DNA of 64,000 bases from Schaalia sp. JY-X169 (GCF_014069575.1 NZ_CP059675.1:2232001-2296000); one strand, 5' to 3'. Shown: positions 18,351 through 27,712, counted from the first letter of the stretch. The notes: generated by a model from the letters alone, not told the origin. Program-made: numbers and translations.

Positions 18351-19520
18351 ATGGCATTGGAGATCCTTCTCATCCCCTTAGCAGCGCTCCTCGCACCGAT
18401 CTTGGGGGCACTGCTACGCCGCTGGGTCTCAATACCTTTAATTGTTTTTGAGATCCTCCTTGGCATTCTGATCGGGCCATCCGTGCTTGGATGGGTCCAG
18501 GGTGGAAACGCTCTAGATCTGATGTCCAACCTCGGCCTGGCATTGCTCTTCTTCATGGCGGGCAACGAAATCGACATTGCAAACATTCGCGGGCGAACCG
18601 GGAAACGTGCGCTCGCCGCCTGGGGAATCTCCATTGCCATTGCCCTGGCCGCCGCCCTCATCATTGGTACCACCCCCGCAGCAATCGCGATCATCACCAT
18701 TGCCCTGGTTGGCACCGCTCTGGGGACAATCACCCCAATCCTCCGGGATGCTGGACTGAACAAAGGCCCCATCGGCACCGCAATCTCTGCCGCGGGAGCG
18801 ATTGGCGAGTTTGGGCCCCTTGTGGCCATAACCATCTTCCTCGGCAGCAACAGCCCCATCGTTGCCTTTGGCTACCTTGCCGTGTTCACCGGTGTTGCCA
18901 CCTTCGCGTTCTTTCGCGCCTCGCATCGCGAACGCCCCTGGTTAGCGCAGATGGTCAGCACCTCTCTGCACACATCCGGACAGTTCGCTGTCCGTGTCGT
19001 GATGGCGCTCTTGGCCGCGTTGGTAACACTCGCCCTGACACTGGGCGTCGACTTCCTGCTGGGCGCGTTCTGCGCCGGAATGCTGTCAAAAGTTCTCCTA
19101 CGCGGAGTTCCAAGCAACGAACAAGAACTCGTCGAAGGTAAACTCGAAGGCCTCGCCTACGGCTTCATGATCCCCATTTTCTTTGTCACCTCCGGGGTGA
19201 TGTTCCCCCTGTCCGCACTACTTGAAGACACCCGGGCCCTAATCATGGTGCCCGTGTTCGCCCTCGTCATCCTGGTCGTTCGCGGCGTTCCGGGCTTCTT
19301 CACTCTGGACCGTGGAGCAACGGTGCGCGATCGCGCCACCGTGTCGCTCTTTACCGCCACTTCACTGCCCCTGATCATCGCTGTCACCAACATTGGCGTC
19401 CAAGAAGGGGCGCTCTCCACGGAACTTGCGGCAGCCCTTGTGGGGGCCGGCATGCTGACTGTGCTCCTCTATCCGTTGCTCGCCCTCGCCGTGTCGGATC
19501 CCCAGAAAGTAGGCAGGTAG
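18351..19520 (+). CDS. CPA2-family cation/proton antiporter
   Basis: A 389-residue membrane protein of about eleven helices with the Kef/NapA-type Na_H_exchanger fold (ILLGILIGPSVLGW near residue 40, AGAIGEFGPLVAI near residue 150). There is no C-terminal RCK/TrkA domain, so it is not a full Kef channel. It likely exchanges sodium or potassium for protons. ATG at 18351 follows TAGGAGC; the longer frame from 18333 lacks a ribosome-binding site. The Nudix gene starts 2 bp after the stop. Confidence 0.88.
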   Translation: MALEILLIPLAALLAPILGALLRRWVSIPLIVFEILLGILIGPSVLGWVQGGNALDLMSNLGLALLFFMAGNEIDIANIRGRTGKRALAAWGISIAIALAAALIIGTTPAAIAIITIALVGTALGTITPILRDAGLNKGPIGTAISAAGAIGEFGPLVAITIFLGSNSPIVAFGYLAVFTGVATFAFFRASHRERPWLAQMVSTSLHTSGQFAVRVVMALLAALVTLALTLGVDFLLGAFCAGMLSKVLLRGVPSNEQELVEGKLEGLAYGFMIPIFFVTSGVMFPLSALLEDTRALIMVPVFALVILVVRGVPGFFTLDRGATVRDRATVSLFTATSLPLIIAVTNIGVQEGALSTELAAALVGAGMLTVLLYPLLALAVSDPQKVGR

Positions 19521-19522
19521 TC

Positions 19523-20143
19523 ATGCGCGGAGACGCCAAGAAGGCCTGGCCCGTTGAAGAGCGGACGACCCTGGGAAGCGGAGCCATTTCCACGTTTGTG
19601 AACGAGGTCGTCCTCACCCCGGCGGGCACTAGGATGAACCGCCAGTTCCTCACCCACCCCGGCGCCGTTGCCGTGGTTGCCTGGGATGAGGCTGCGGATG
19701 AGATCCTTGTGCTACGTCAGTACCGCCACCCAGTCGGCATGGAACTCGTGGAGATCCCTGCCGGATTGCTTGACATCGAGGGCGAAGACTACTGTCTTGC
19801 TGCCCAACGCGAACTGGCTGAGGAGGCGGAGCTTCAGGCGGGACGCTGGGATGTGCTGGTCGACATCTTCTCAACACCGGGCGCCTGCGAAGAATCACTG
19901 CGGGTTTTCCTTGCCCGTGACCTCTCCCGCGCCCCGCGTCCGCAGGGTTTTGTTCCCGAGGACGAGGAGGCCGAAATGACCTCAACCTTCACGTCCCGAG
20001 CCGCGATCGTGGAGATGATCCTCAATGGGGAATGCGAAAGCCCCTCCCTTGTCTCGGGTGTTTTGGCTCTGGAGACGGCGCGGCTGTTAGGTAAGCTTGA
20101 CGACCTGCGCCCGTCCGACGCGCCGTGGCTGGCGCGTCAGTAG
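19523..20143 (+). CDS. Nudix hydrolase, ADP-ribose pyrophosphatase type
   Basis: A 206-residue Nudix protein. LRQYRHPVGMELVEIPAGL leads into a Nudix box ending RELAEEAEL; the box Gly before the final hydrophobic residue is Glu here, a tolerated change. This lead-in is typical of ADP-ribose pyrophosphatases, which clear ADP-ribose to AMP and ribose-5-phosphate. It is probably co-transcribed with the antiporter. Confidence 0.9.
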   Translation: MRGDAKKAWPVEERTTLGSGAISTFVNEVVLTPAGTRMNRQFLTHPGAVAVVAWDEAADEILVLRQYRHPVGMELVEIPAGLLDIEGEDYCLAAQRELAEEAELQAGRWDVLVDIFSTPGACEESLRVFLARDLSRAPRPQGFVPEDEEAEMTSTFTSRAAIVEMILNGECESPSLVSGVLALETARLLGKLDDLRPSDAPWLARQ

Positions 20144-20152
20144 TCGGCTGCA

Positions 20153-21040
20153 CTACAGGGCAGCGACCTCGTAACGCACCCGCATAATGTGCTCTTCTCC
20201 CGGTTGCAGGGTCACTGCGGATTCCGCGGCGTTGGCTGCCTCGACACAGACGAAATCCCGGTACTCTTCATCCCCCAAATGACTCATCGTTCTTGCAAGT
20301 TCCGGCCCTGGATTCCACACGATGGTTGCGCCGGAGCGTTCTTTCACGATGCGGATGGAACGTCCATTGCCGACGTCGCGCAACTCCAGCGCTGCGGGCG
20401 ACTGGAAAACCCTGTCGACCTCGGCCCCAAACGTGACGGGTCCATCCTGAACCCCGGACGCACCACCGGCAGCCTTATCAACGTAGCCGGTACCTTCGAG
20501 GCCGAACAGTTCAGTCGAGGTCGAATCCGCAACCGCAAAGTATGTGTGCAGGGCTTCTTCGTACCAGAAGGCGTCTGCACCGGTGTTCTTCACGGTGAAC
20601 GTCAAGTCCAAAAGGACATCTGAGAACACGGCCTCCAACGTTGCAAGGAACGGCTGCAGGGAGGGGTCCGAGGGCGCGTCGGGAAGATCCTCATCGCTTA
20701 GTTCATAACGCACCAGCCAGGCTCCGTCCTCACCAACACTGCTGGCAGTCTGTCTCCAGTTGACGTTGCGGGCAAACCCGTGGCTGCCTGCGGCGCGCGA
20801 GCGACCGAGGAGCACCACGCCGCCCTCGTCCTCATCTCGCAAAGCTCCGAACCAGGGGAAGCACAGCGGAATCCCCCCACGAATCGGGGAGCCAACCCCG
20901 TAGGCGCTGTCTCTTGAGACAAAGAGGAGCGCGCCGAATCTGGAACTATCCCAGCGGGTGATTTGACCACCGGCCGAGTGGGCTGCAAACCCGCCCTGAG
21001 AGGTTTCTACTTCTGCAACCACATCTTCATTCTGCGACAT
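20153..21040 (-). CDS. D-hexose-6-phosphate mutarotase
   Basis: A 295-residue galactose-mutarotase-fold protein of the YeaD type, which interconverts alpha and beta glucose-6-phosphate. Typical segments are PIRGGIPLCFPWFG, HGFARNVNW with the catalytic His, EALHTYFAV, and DFVCVEAANA with a late Glu. ATG at 21040 with GGAG upstream is preferred to the frame start at 21097. Confidence 0.92.
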   Translation of the reverse strand: MSQNEDVVAEVETSQGGFAAHSAGGQITRWDSSRFGALLFVSRDSAYGVGSPIRGGIPLCFPWFGALRDEDEGGVVLLGRSRAAGSHGFARNVNWRQTASSVGEDGAWLVRYELSDEDLPDAPSDPSLQPFLATLEAVFSDVLLDLTFTVKNTGADAFWYEEALHTYFAVADSTSTELFGLEGTGYVDKAAGGASGVQDGPVTFGAEVDRVFQSPAALELRDVGNGRSIRIVKERSGATIVWNPGPELARTMSHLGDEEYRDFVCVEAANAAESAVTLQPGEEHIMRVRYEVAAL

Positions 21041-21140
21041 GACTCCATTGTTCACCGTTTGGGCCGATCCGTCACCGCGTTTCTCACCGCGTCCCATAAT
21101 CGCAGTACCCCAAAGACGTCTCCACTGCTAGTTTTGAGGC

Positions 21141-22154
21141 ATGGTTGAATATCGCTACTTAGGCAATTCCGGACTGAAAATCACTGAGATCACCTACGGC
21201 AACTGGGTGACACACGGCCTTCAAGTCGATCGAGACAAGGCCATCGCAACGGTGCACCGCGCCCTCGACCTCGGCATCACCTCTTTTGACACCGCAGACG
21301 TGTACGCAAACACGGGGGCGGAGAAGATCCTTGGTAAGGCGTTGAAGGGCATCCCCCGGGAGGACCTGGAGATTTTCACCAAGGTGTACTGGCCGGTTGG
21401 CAATAGGGGCCCGAACAACGCGGGACTGTCACGCAAGCACATTTTTGACGGCATCCATGGTTCACTACGGCGCTTGAAGGTCGACTACGTGGACCTCTAC
21501 CAGGCTCACCGCTTCGACTATGAAACTCCCCTCGAAGAGACGATGCGCGCGTTTGGCGACATTGTTCGCCAGGGCAAAGCCATGTACATCGGGGTGTCGG
21601 AGTGGACGGCTGAGCAGATTCGGGAAGGACACGCCCTCGCCGAAGAACTTGGCTTTCAGTTGGTGTCCAACCAGCCCCAGTATTCGGCGCTGTGGCGTGT
21701 TATCGAAGACAAGGTCGTCCCAACCTGTGAAGAGCTTGGCATGTCACAGATCGTCTGGTCGCCCATGGCTCAGGGTGTCCTCTCTGGGAAGTACATTCCT
21801 GGCGAGCAGCCTCCCGCGGGATCACGCGCCACAGATGACAAGGGCGGGGCGAACTTCGTCAAGAGGTTCATGGATCTAGAGACCCTGCAGGCCGTGCAGC
21901 GCCTCAAGCCGATTGCGGCCGAGGCCGGACTCTCGATGCCGCAGATGGCCATCGCATGGGTGCTAGCAAATCCAAATGTTGCCGCCGCACTAGTGGGTGC
22001 ATCACGGCCAGAGCAGCTGGATGAAACCGTGAAGGCATCCGGGATCACCCTGGACGCAGACACGGTGGAGGCAATCAACTCGACACTGGCCGGTGTGAGC
22101 AACCAGGATCCTCAGGCGACCTACTCAGTTTCCCCACGCACGCGCCCGATCTAG
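21141..22154 (+). CDS. Aldo/keto reductase
   Basis: A 337-residue TIM-barrel NADPH oxidoreductase of the potassium-channel-beta/YghZ group. The tetrad is present: Asp in SFDTADVYANTG, Tyr in the same motif, Lys in IFTKVYWPVG and His in YQAHRFDYETP. The C-terminal cofactor motif is ALVGASRPEQLDE. Substrate unknown. Confidence 0.92.
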   Translation: MVEYRYLGNSGLKITEITYGNWVTHGLQVDRDKAIATVHRALDLGITSFDTADVYANTGAEKILGKALKGIPREDLEIFTKVYWPVGNRGPNNAGLSRKHIFDGIHGSLRRLKVDYVDLYQAHRFDYETPLEETMRAFGDIVRQGKAMYIGVSEWTAEQIREGHALAEELGFQLVSNQPQYSALWRVIEDKVVPTCEELGMSQIVWSPMAQGVLSGKYIPGEQPPAGSRATDDKGGANFVKRFMDLETLQAVQRLKPIAAEAGLSMPQMAIAWVLANPNVAAALVGASRPEQLDETVKASGITLDADTVEAINSTLAGVSNQDPQATYSVSPRTRPI

Positions 22155-22164
22155 ACTTTGTTCC

Positions 22165-22749
22165 ATGCCCGCCGGAGTCCTCTTTGCCAGCCCCGTACTG
22201 GTCTCTCACCTGAACGTCCTCGACAACATTAGGTTGCCCTGGGTCGTCGACGGGGAACGCCTGGACCAGGCATACCTGGATATCCTTGTCGACACGTTGG
22301 AGCTCCGGGACGTGTTGCTTTCCTTTCCCGCTGACCTCTCAGAGGAGCTTCAGTTCCGCGTTGCCGGAGTGCGGGCTTTGGCTGGACGGCCCTCGACCGT
22401 GCGCGTCTATCCGCGTACGCAGGCTTCGCAGTGCCTAGACGACCTGGTCTTTCTTGCCGGTGCGCTGGGTCAGGAAGTGGAACTGATTGACGCGCTAGCC
22501 GGGTCCGAGGGCGACGGATCCCTAGAACCTGCTGTCGCTCTCCTCCCGGAATCCCTTGACGACATTGCTCCTGCCAGGGAACTGTCGGCCAGCCAGGTAC
22601 GACTTGTCGATCAGGCTCAGCAAATACTGGACCTCCTCCCGGGGCCTGTCATAGAGACGGGCGAGTTTCTGCACCGCGGTTCCGAGGGGACTTCGTTACA
22701 CGGGACGAAAAACGGTGCGCACAATCAGGATCTAGCTGACAATTCATGA
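22165..22749 (+). CDS. Degenerate ABC-ATPase-like protein without Walker motifs
   Basis: A 194-residue ORF whose first ~80 residues align with the middle of an ABC ATPase, starting at the Q-loop. VLVSHLNVLDNIRLPW corresponds to the usual LLPHLTVLENVxLPL, and PADLSEELQFRVAGVRALAG to the signature LSGGQxQRVAxARAL. The Walker A half is absent (an aldo/keto reductase gene lies upstream), the signature is LSEEL, and Walker B is replaced by STVRVYPRT. The C-terminal half is unrecognised. No good ribosome-binding site is visible. It may be a decayed or re-purposed ATPase; ATP hydrolysis is not expected. Confidence 0.6.
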   Translation: MPAGVLFASPVLVSHLNVLDNIRLPWVVDGERLDQAYLDILVDTLELRDVLLSFPADLSEELQFRVAGVRALAGRPSTVRVYPRTQASQCLDDLVFLAGALGQEVELIDALAGSEGDGSLEPAVALLPESLDDIAPARELSASQVRLVDQAQQILDLLPGPVIETGEFLHRGSEGTSLHGTKNGAHNQDLADNS

Positions 22750-22838
22750 CAGACTAATGCTTGTATGGAGACGGGGCCGCTACGGCTGGCCCCGAGGGTC
22801 GTTTAAACCCACAGATGAAGGACAAAGAGGAGAGCGTC

Positions 22839-23348
22839 ATGACTTCCCCTAGTGAAGAGGGCATCGAAGTAGTTGTGGAAGAGGTGGAATGGATTGATCC
22901 AACACCTCCAAAGCGTGCCCGACGGACTCGGCCCACACCTCCGGCTCCACACGCGTCGATTCCGGTGCTCATTGAGAATGCAGTCCAAGAGGTCAAGAGC
23001 TACTTTGAGTCCCAGTTGGAGGTGTTGAAGCTCAGGGCCAAGAGGACAGCTAGCCAGGCCGCAGCTTCGATCGTCATGATCGTTGCTGCCGTCCTTTTTG
23101 CCCTGCTTCTCCTGTGGTGGACATTCCACACCGCCGAGGTCGCTTTGGCATTGGTAGTACCCGCTTGGGCAGCTGCCCTGATCGTCTGGGGCATTCTTCT
23201 TCTCTTGGTCATCATCTTCGCGGCCGTTGGGGCGATTATGGCTTTGGGAGCAAAGAATGATGCACCGAACCCCAAAGAGATGGTCGAAGATGACATTCAG
23301 ACGCTTAAGTCTGACCTCACACAAGCCAAGGAAGGACTGGACAAGTGA
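22839..23348 (+). CDS. Phage-holin-superfamily-like membrane protein
   Basis: A 169-residue protein. An acidic N-terminus and a Pro/Arg-rich segment lead to an amphipathic helix (VKSYFESQLEVLKLRAKR), two adjacent membrane helices at about residues 78-100 and 105-130, and a charged C-terminal helix. This matches actinobacterial proteins annotated as holin superfamily III (DUF1469-like), which are chromosomal envelope proteins rather than lysis genes. ATG at 22839 follows GAGGAG. The next gene overlaps by GTGA. Confidence 0.65.
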   Translation: MTSPSEEGIEVVVEEVEWIDPTPPKRARRTRPTPPAPHASIPVLIENAVQEVKSYFESQLEVLKLRAKRTASQAAASIVMIVAAVLFALLLLWWTFHTAEVALALVVPAWAAALIVWGILLLLVIIFAAVGAIMALGAKNDAPNPKEMVEDDIQTLKSDLTQAKEGLDK

Positions 23349-23653
23349 GCAAGACGTTTGCGCAGACCATCGAGGATCTGCAGAATAAGGCCACCTCAAG
23401 CAATGAGAAGCTGTCTGAAACCCTGCAGCAGCTACTGTATGAAGTTCAGCCTCAGACCCAACTTGACTACCTGCTCGCTCAGGCCAAGTATCAGGCCGAA
23501 GTGGCAGCCTACAATGCCCTAACGACCCTGGATGAGGCACGTGACGGTGATGAGGATGCCCGCATGAAGGTGGCCAAGGCTGCGGCCATCGGTGCTGCAG
23601 TTGTGGGGATCTGCATCCTTCGCCGCTCAATGAAGCGGCGACGCAGACACTAA
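23345..23653 (+). CDS. DUF3618-like small membrane-anchored protein
   Basis: A 102-residue protein. Helical, Gln/Leu-rich residues 1-75 are followed by one short hydrophobic segment (AAAIGAAVVGICIL) and a very basic tail (RRSMKRRRRH). This resembles DUF3618 proteins that commonly follow holin-like genes in actinobacteria. GTG start overlaps the previous stop, indicating translational coupling. Function unknown. Confidence 0.6.
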   Translation: MSKTFAQTIEDLQNKATSSNEKLSETLQQLLYEVQPQTQLDYLLAQAKYQAEVAAYNALTTLDEARDGDEDARMKVAKAAAIGAAVVGICILRRSMKRRRRH

Positions 23654-23796
23654 CAGCAGGACCCGGTGCGAGCACGCCCACCACGTGGTCGTGTAGCAAA
23701 CCGTCCGCACATCGCGGTAGAATGTGCCCGCGACAGAATTATTTGGATCCAGGGGACCGGATTACGGACCCGCAAGAGGTAGAGGGGGTCGACGCC

Positions 23797-24033
23797 ATGG
23801 GGCGCGGCCGTCAAAAGGCAAAGCACATGAAAGTGGCGCGCAGCCTCAAGTATTACAGTCCTGAGACTGATCTTGATGCACTGCAGCGTGAGTTAACCAT
23901 GTCCGGTGACCAGACGTCGGGGGCGGATGAAGAGTCCGACCCTAAGGACGATGACGAGTGGGCTGAAGATCCATGGGATACGCCCTCATCGTCCTATGCG
24001 GGCGCTTGGGAAGAGTACGAGGATAAGGATTAG
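23797..24033 (+). CDS. DUF3073 protein
   Basis: A 78-residue conserved actinobacterial protein. MGRGRQKAKHMKVARSLK and YYSPETDLDALQREL are the invariant DUF3073 core; the C-terminus is acidic. The true start is the internal ATG at 23797, preceded by AGAGGGGG, rather than the frame start at 23722. A TAGAAT near 23716 may be its -10 element. Function unknown; the basic N-terminus suggests nucleic-acid contact. Confidence 0.9.
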   Translation: MGRGRQKAKHMKVARSLKYYSPETDLDALQRELTMSGDQTSGADEESDPKDDDEWAEDPWDTPSSSYAGAWEEYEDKD

Positions 24034-24069
24034 CCGCCCGGCTACCTGACTCATCCATCCCACATCCGT

Positions 24070-24147
24070 GAAATGTATGCGTGGGGACCAGAAGTGACTC
24101 TGGGGTACGCACCCCAGGCATACATTTGGCCCCGCCGTATACATTTT
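24070..24147. repeat. Dispersed structured repeat, copy B
   Basis: Outer arms AAATGTATGCG and CGTATACATTT, with an inner palindrome CTGGGGTACGCACCCCAG. An extra CATACATTT follows the inner palindrome. It lies between the convergent DUF3073 and mrpG genes. Confidence 0.85.
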
Positions 24148-24182
24148 AAAGAAGACTCGGGTGGTGGACGCCCATCTTAGGC

Positions 24183-24533
24183 CTAGTCCTTTTCCTCAGG
24201 CTCAAGCTGGTCCACGACTAGGAACGCCGTCTTTGCCAGCCCTCCACGGTAGGATGCCCGCCCCAACAGGTGTGATGCAACCGGAGCCGCAATCATTTGG
24301 ATTGCGAGCACCGCAAGACTGATGGCCACCCAGGCCCACGACCGCAACGTCAAGGTCAAACCGCCCAGGATCAGCATCAACCCCAAGAGTTGTGGCTTCG
24401 CTGCTGCATGGGTACGGGAAAATAGGTCGGGCAGCCTGACAAGGCCAAGCGCAGCAACAAAAGTGAAGAACGCTCCCGCAAGAACCATTAGTGCGCCGAC
24501 CACATCAAGGATCGCGCCGAAGTCTATGCTCAT
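24183..24533 (-). CDS. mrpG: Na+/H+ antiporter subunit G (Mrp/Mnh)
   Basis: A 116-residue, three-helix MrpG subunit. The family segment GLVRLPDLFSRTHAAAKPQ is present. It is the last gene of the Mrp operon and its ATG overlaps the mrpF stop. Confidence 0.94.
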   Translation of the reverse strand: MSIDFGAILDVVGALMVLAGAFFTFVAALGLVRLPDLFSRTHAAAKPQLLGLMLILGGLTLTLRSWAWVAISLAVLAIQMIAAPVASHLLGRASYRGGLAKTAFLVVDQLEPEEKD

Positions 24534-24964
24534 GCTGTTCCCTCCGACTGCGAGGGATCTGCCCCGCCGACGTCGCCCGTCGTCTGAGCCGCTTCGTCCT
24601 GGCCCACTATCTGAGCCGCATCGGGGTCACCAACTAACGCAGGCTCATCCGCGTCGCCCCTTACCTGCGGTGGAACAATTCGGTGTCCAGGGCGGCGACT
24701 CACGCCAACGCCTGTGAATCGCGAAACGGTCACAGTGGAGAAGAAGGCTGTGAGGGCAAAAACGATCATCAGGGCCGCGAGGTCGTAGCGGTTTTGGAAG
24801 ATAATCAGGATCGCCACCACGCCGACAATGGACGCCGAGAAGACATCGATCGAAACGGCGCGGTCCAAAGCCGTCGGCCCCTTCACAAGCCGGTAGGTCG
24901 CCAGCACCATAGCCGCGACGAGGGCGACTATTGCGACTGCAAGTATCATTGCCACTGGCGTCAT
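24530..24964 (-). CDS. mrpF: Na+/H+ antiporter subunit F (Mrp/Mnh)
   Basis: A 144-residue subunit. The first ~90 residues are the three-helix MrpF core (YRLVKGPTALDRAVSIDVFS); the remaining ~50 form an acidic, Ala/Asp-rich tail not usual for the family, which is about 90 residues. ATGA overlaps tie it to mrpE and mrpG. Confidence 0.93.
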   Translation of the reverse strand: MTPVAMILAVAIVALVAAMVLATYRLVKGPTALDRAVSIDVFSASIVGVVAILIIFQNRYDLAALMIVFALTAFFSTVTVSRFTGVGVSRRPGHRIVPPQVRGDADEPALVGDPDAAQIVGQDEAAQTTGDVGGADPSQSEGTA

Positions 24965-25521
24965 ACCGCGCTCTCCTTACCCTGTCGGCTCCTGGCCAGC
25001 CCTGTTTCTCTCAGCACTTTCGAGGGCGCAAATGCGAGCAGCACACGCTTCTCTTGAGCAGACACCTCTTTGCGAACGCCCTCGATACCACCGTGAGTCT
25101 TCATATCGAGGACGTGCAAATACAGCGCCTTTTCAGTCCGCGAGGCCTCAACCACAATGGTTCCGGGCACCATGGAAGTCATGGCCGCAACCATAGTCAT
25201 GTACACCGGGTTGTCGCTTCTGACAGGGCACTTGACGATCCCATCCTCATGGGGATGGCCAGACACGACCAGCCACGAAACCTGTACACCTGCAACAAGC
25301 AGGTCGTAGAGGAAACGTAGTGCCAGAACAATGAAAGACACGGGGCGTACGTGCCAGAGGTTAGGCATGATCGGTAAGGGAAATACTATCTGCACCCCAA
25401 CCGCAACCAGCAGTCCACCTACGATGACTAGCCAGTCAAGCGACCCAAACACCGCTAGCCACACGAGGAGAAGCCAGGCAGTCATCGAGAAGGAGACATG
25501 ACGTCGCACCTTAGCTGGCAT
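24961..25521 (-). CDS. mrpE: Na+/H+ antiporter subunit E (Mrp/Mnh)
   Basis: A 186-residue MrpE protein. It has N-terminal hydrophobic helices, then the soluble MrpE domain with AAMTSMVPGTIVVEASRTEK and YLHVLDMKTHGG. It overlaps mrpD by 11 bp. Confidence 0.93.
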   Translation of the reverse strand: MPAKVRRHVSFSMTAWLLLVWLAVFGSLDWLVIVGGLLVAVGVQIVFPLPIMPNLWHVRPVSFIVLALRFLYDLLVAGVQVSWLVVSGHPHEDGIVKCPVRSDNPVYMTMVAAMTSMVPGTIVVEASRTEKALYLHVLDMKTHGGIEGVRKEVSAQEKRVLLAFAPSKVLRETGLARSRQGKESAV

Positions 25522-27277
25522 CAGAACCCCCGATCTCTGGCAAAGTCGGCTCTGTAGGAAGGAGTGGTGGAGCTGGATTCAGGTCCTCCCACGGCGGGTG
25601 GAAGGGAGGAAGCTTCGACGTGCCACCGCCGCGACCGTCCTCGCCCAAGACGGCGGTCACGTAACTATCCCGATCCATCATGTTCTCTGCAGCACCTGCT
25701 GCAAAGGAGTAGATGGGACCAGAGAACGCTGCCATTCCGAGCTGGAGCACAACCAGTGCTGTAGCAACCGAGTACATTATGGCATTCGACGCTCCCCCAC
25801 CACGTTCCACTTCAGTCTTAGCTGCCAGCGCGTACTTCTCCGTTGCCCGCCCGTCACGCACAGCCTGTTCGAAGCGACGCAGTCGACGCTCCTGGCGACC
25901 AGAAAGTCTCTGCCCCTCTGTGGGGACAACGAAGTCATCAAACTCAACTCTCTTGGGCTGCCAGAATGCCCTGCTCCAGAATTTGACCGCCACATAGAGC
26001 GTTAGGAAGGACGTCAGTATCCCGGCGGCCATCAGGGAGTACGCCATAGGAGTACCGACCTGCACGGATGCTTGGGCCAAACCGAGCTTCCCAATGAAGC
26101 CCGTCATGGGCGGCATCCCCACCAGGTTTAGTGCCGTGATCAGAAAGAGGATCGAAAGCCCAGGATGATCCCGAGCAAGGTCGTGCAAGCGGGTCAGTGA
26201 TGTCGTCCCACGCGCACGTTCGATCAGACCAACGATGAGGAACAGTGCTGTCTGCACAATAATGTGGTGCGCCGCGTAGTAGATGGCGCCACCGAGGCCG
26301 GCGACAGTCCCCAGCGAGATACCCCACATCATGAAACCAATGTGAGAGATCAGAGTAAACGACAGGAGTCGTTTGGCGTCATCTTGGGCGACCGCCCCCA
26401 AAATGCCGATCAACATTGAGAGAATTCCAACGACCCCGAGGAGCAGACTCAAACGGTCGCCCGGGAAAATCACGAACTGCAGACGAATGATCGCGTAGAC
26501 GCCAACCTTGGTCAAGAGGCCGGCGAAGACGGCGGTGACTGGTGCGGGCGCTGTTGGATAGGAGTCGGGAAGCCATGATGCCAGCGGGAAAATGGCCGCC
26601 TTGACACCGAACGCAACCAGGAGGATCACCTGCATGATCAGCGTCGTCGAGGGCGGTAGCTCCGCTAACCTGACCGACAGCTGCGCCATGTTAACCGTGC
26701 CCGTTGCGCCGTAAATCCATGCAATGCCGATTAGGAAAAGCACGGAAGACATAAGGGAAACGACGACGTAAACAGTTCCGGACCGGACGCGCCCTCGGGT
26801 CCCCCCAAGAGTGATGAGGACGAATGAGGCCGCAAGGAGGATCTCAAACCCAACGTACAGGTTGAAGAGGTCGCCGGTCAGGAACGAGTTGGACACCCCC
26901 GCGGAGAGGATCAGGAACGTCGGATAGAACACCGCAACCGGGGATGTTGGCACAGGATCAGAAACATTCTCACCTATCGAGTAGAGGAGTACTGCAAGCG
27001 CAACAATCTGCGACACCACCAACATCAGTGTCGACAAACGGTCCGCCACCAGTGTGATACCGATCGGTGCCGCCCACGATCCAACATCGAGGACGACTGG
27101 GCCCTGTGCGGCCCCGAAAATCAGGAACACTCCGACGATTGTCGCGGCCAGCATTCCAGCGAGTGCGATGACCTGCTGAATGCGGGGATGACGACTTGCT
27201 ACCAGGGCGGCTCCCGCCGAAACCATGGGGATAAGGACGGGAAGCGGCACTAACCACGCCAGGGATGCCGGGTTCAC
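25511..27277 (-). CDS. mrpD: Na+/H+ antiporter subunit D (Mrp/Mnh)
   Basis: A 588-residue complex-I NuoM/N-like subunit of about 14 helices. GLLTKVGVYAIIRL carries the conserved proton-path lysine and DDAKRLLSFTLISHIGFM is the family signature. A C-terminal extension of about 90 residues, ending in a Pro-rich tail, is longer than in canonical MrpD. The GTG start overlaps the mrpC stop as GTGA. Confidence 0.95.
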   Translation of the reverse strand: MNPASLAWLVPLPVLIPMVSAGAALVASRHPRIQQVIALAGMLAATIVGVFLIFGAAQGPVVLDVGSWAAPIGITLVADRLSTLMLVVSQIVALAVLLYSIGENVSDPVPTSPVAVFYPTFLILSAGVSNSFLTGDLFNLYVGFEILLAASFVLITLGGTRGRVRSGTVYVVVSLMSSVLFLIGIAWIYGATGTVNMAQLSVRLAELPPSTTLIMQVILLVAFGVKAAIFPLASWLPDSYPTAPAPVTAVFAGLLTKVGVYAIIRLQFVIFPGDRLSLLLGVVGILSMLIGILGAVAQDDAKRLLSFTLISHIGFMMWGISLGTVAGLGGAIYYAAHHIIVQTALFLIVGLIERARGTTSLTRLHDLARDHPGLSILFLITALNLVGMPPMTGFIGKLGLAQASVQVGTPMAYSLMAAGILTSFLTLYVAVKFWSRAFWQPKRVEFDDFVVPTEGQRLSGRQERRLRRFEQAVRDGRATEKYALAAKTEVERGGGASNAIMYSVATALVVLQLGMAAFSGPIYSFAAGAAENMMDRDSYVTAVLGEDGRGGGTSKLPPFHPPWEDLNPAPPLLPTEPTLPEIGGSDAS

Positions 27278-27711
27278 CTGTTGTCCTCTTGGTCATAGAA
27301 GATCTCAGCGTCTTCGGTACCCTGCGTGTAGAGCTCCTCCAGGCTTTCATCACCCTGACGGCGGGCTTGACGCGCAACGCGGCGGTCCTCAATATCGTCC
27401 ACAACCTCGTCATTACCCGTCAGAAGCCAGGAGCGGTAGGCAAGCGCGAGGCCGAATGCAGTGGTTCCCAGGGAGAGGACGATGGACGTGAGGATCAGGG
27501 CCTGCGGGAGCGGGTCCACTATGGTGTCAGCCGTCCCGCCCAGTAATGGCGGCATCCCTCCTGAGCCTCCCATTGCAAGGATGAGGACGTTAACGCCGTT
27601 GGTGATCAGTGCCAGACCAATAAAGATGCGGGATAGGGTGCGTTCAAGGGTGAGGTAAACCCCTGCGCCGACCAGCACGCCCACGAAAATGAAGACAACT
27701 AGCGAAGGCAA
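27274..27711 (-). CDS. mrpC: Na+/H+ antiporter subunit C (Mrp/Mnh)
   Basis: A 145-residue NuoK-like three-helix subunit. YLTLERTLSRIFIGLALITNGVN is split by the first loop; after the third helix comes an acidic tail of ~45 residues. Start choice: TTG at 27711, 2 bp after the mrpA stop, with AAGGGGG nine bases upstream. GTG at 27720 (overlapping mrpA) is possible but too close to that site. Confidence 0.9.
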   Translation of the reverse strand: MPSLVVFIFVGVLVGAGVYLTLERTLSRIFIGLALITNGVNVLILAMGGSGGMPPLLGGTADTIVDPLPQALILTSIVLSLGTTAFGLALAYRSWLLTGNDEVVDDIEDRRVARQARRQGDESLEELYTQGTEDAEIFYDQEDNR

Positions 27712-27712
27712 C

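Noticed and set aside
22839-23653. Holin-like genes as part of a prophage
   Set aside because: No lysin, portal, capsid or integrase nearby; the proteins match chromosomal actinobacterial envelope families.
24070-24147. Structured repeats as CRISPR units
   Set aside because: Copies are more than 10 kb apart, with no spacer array and no cas genes.
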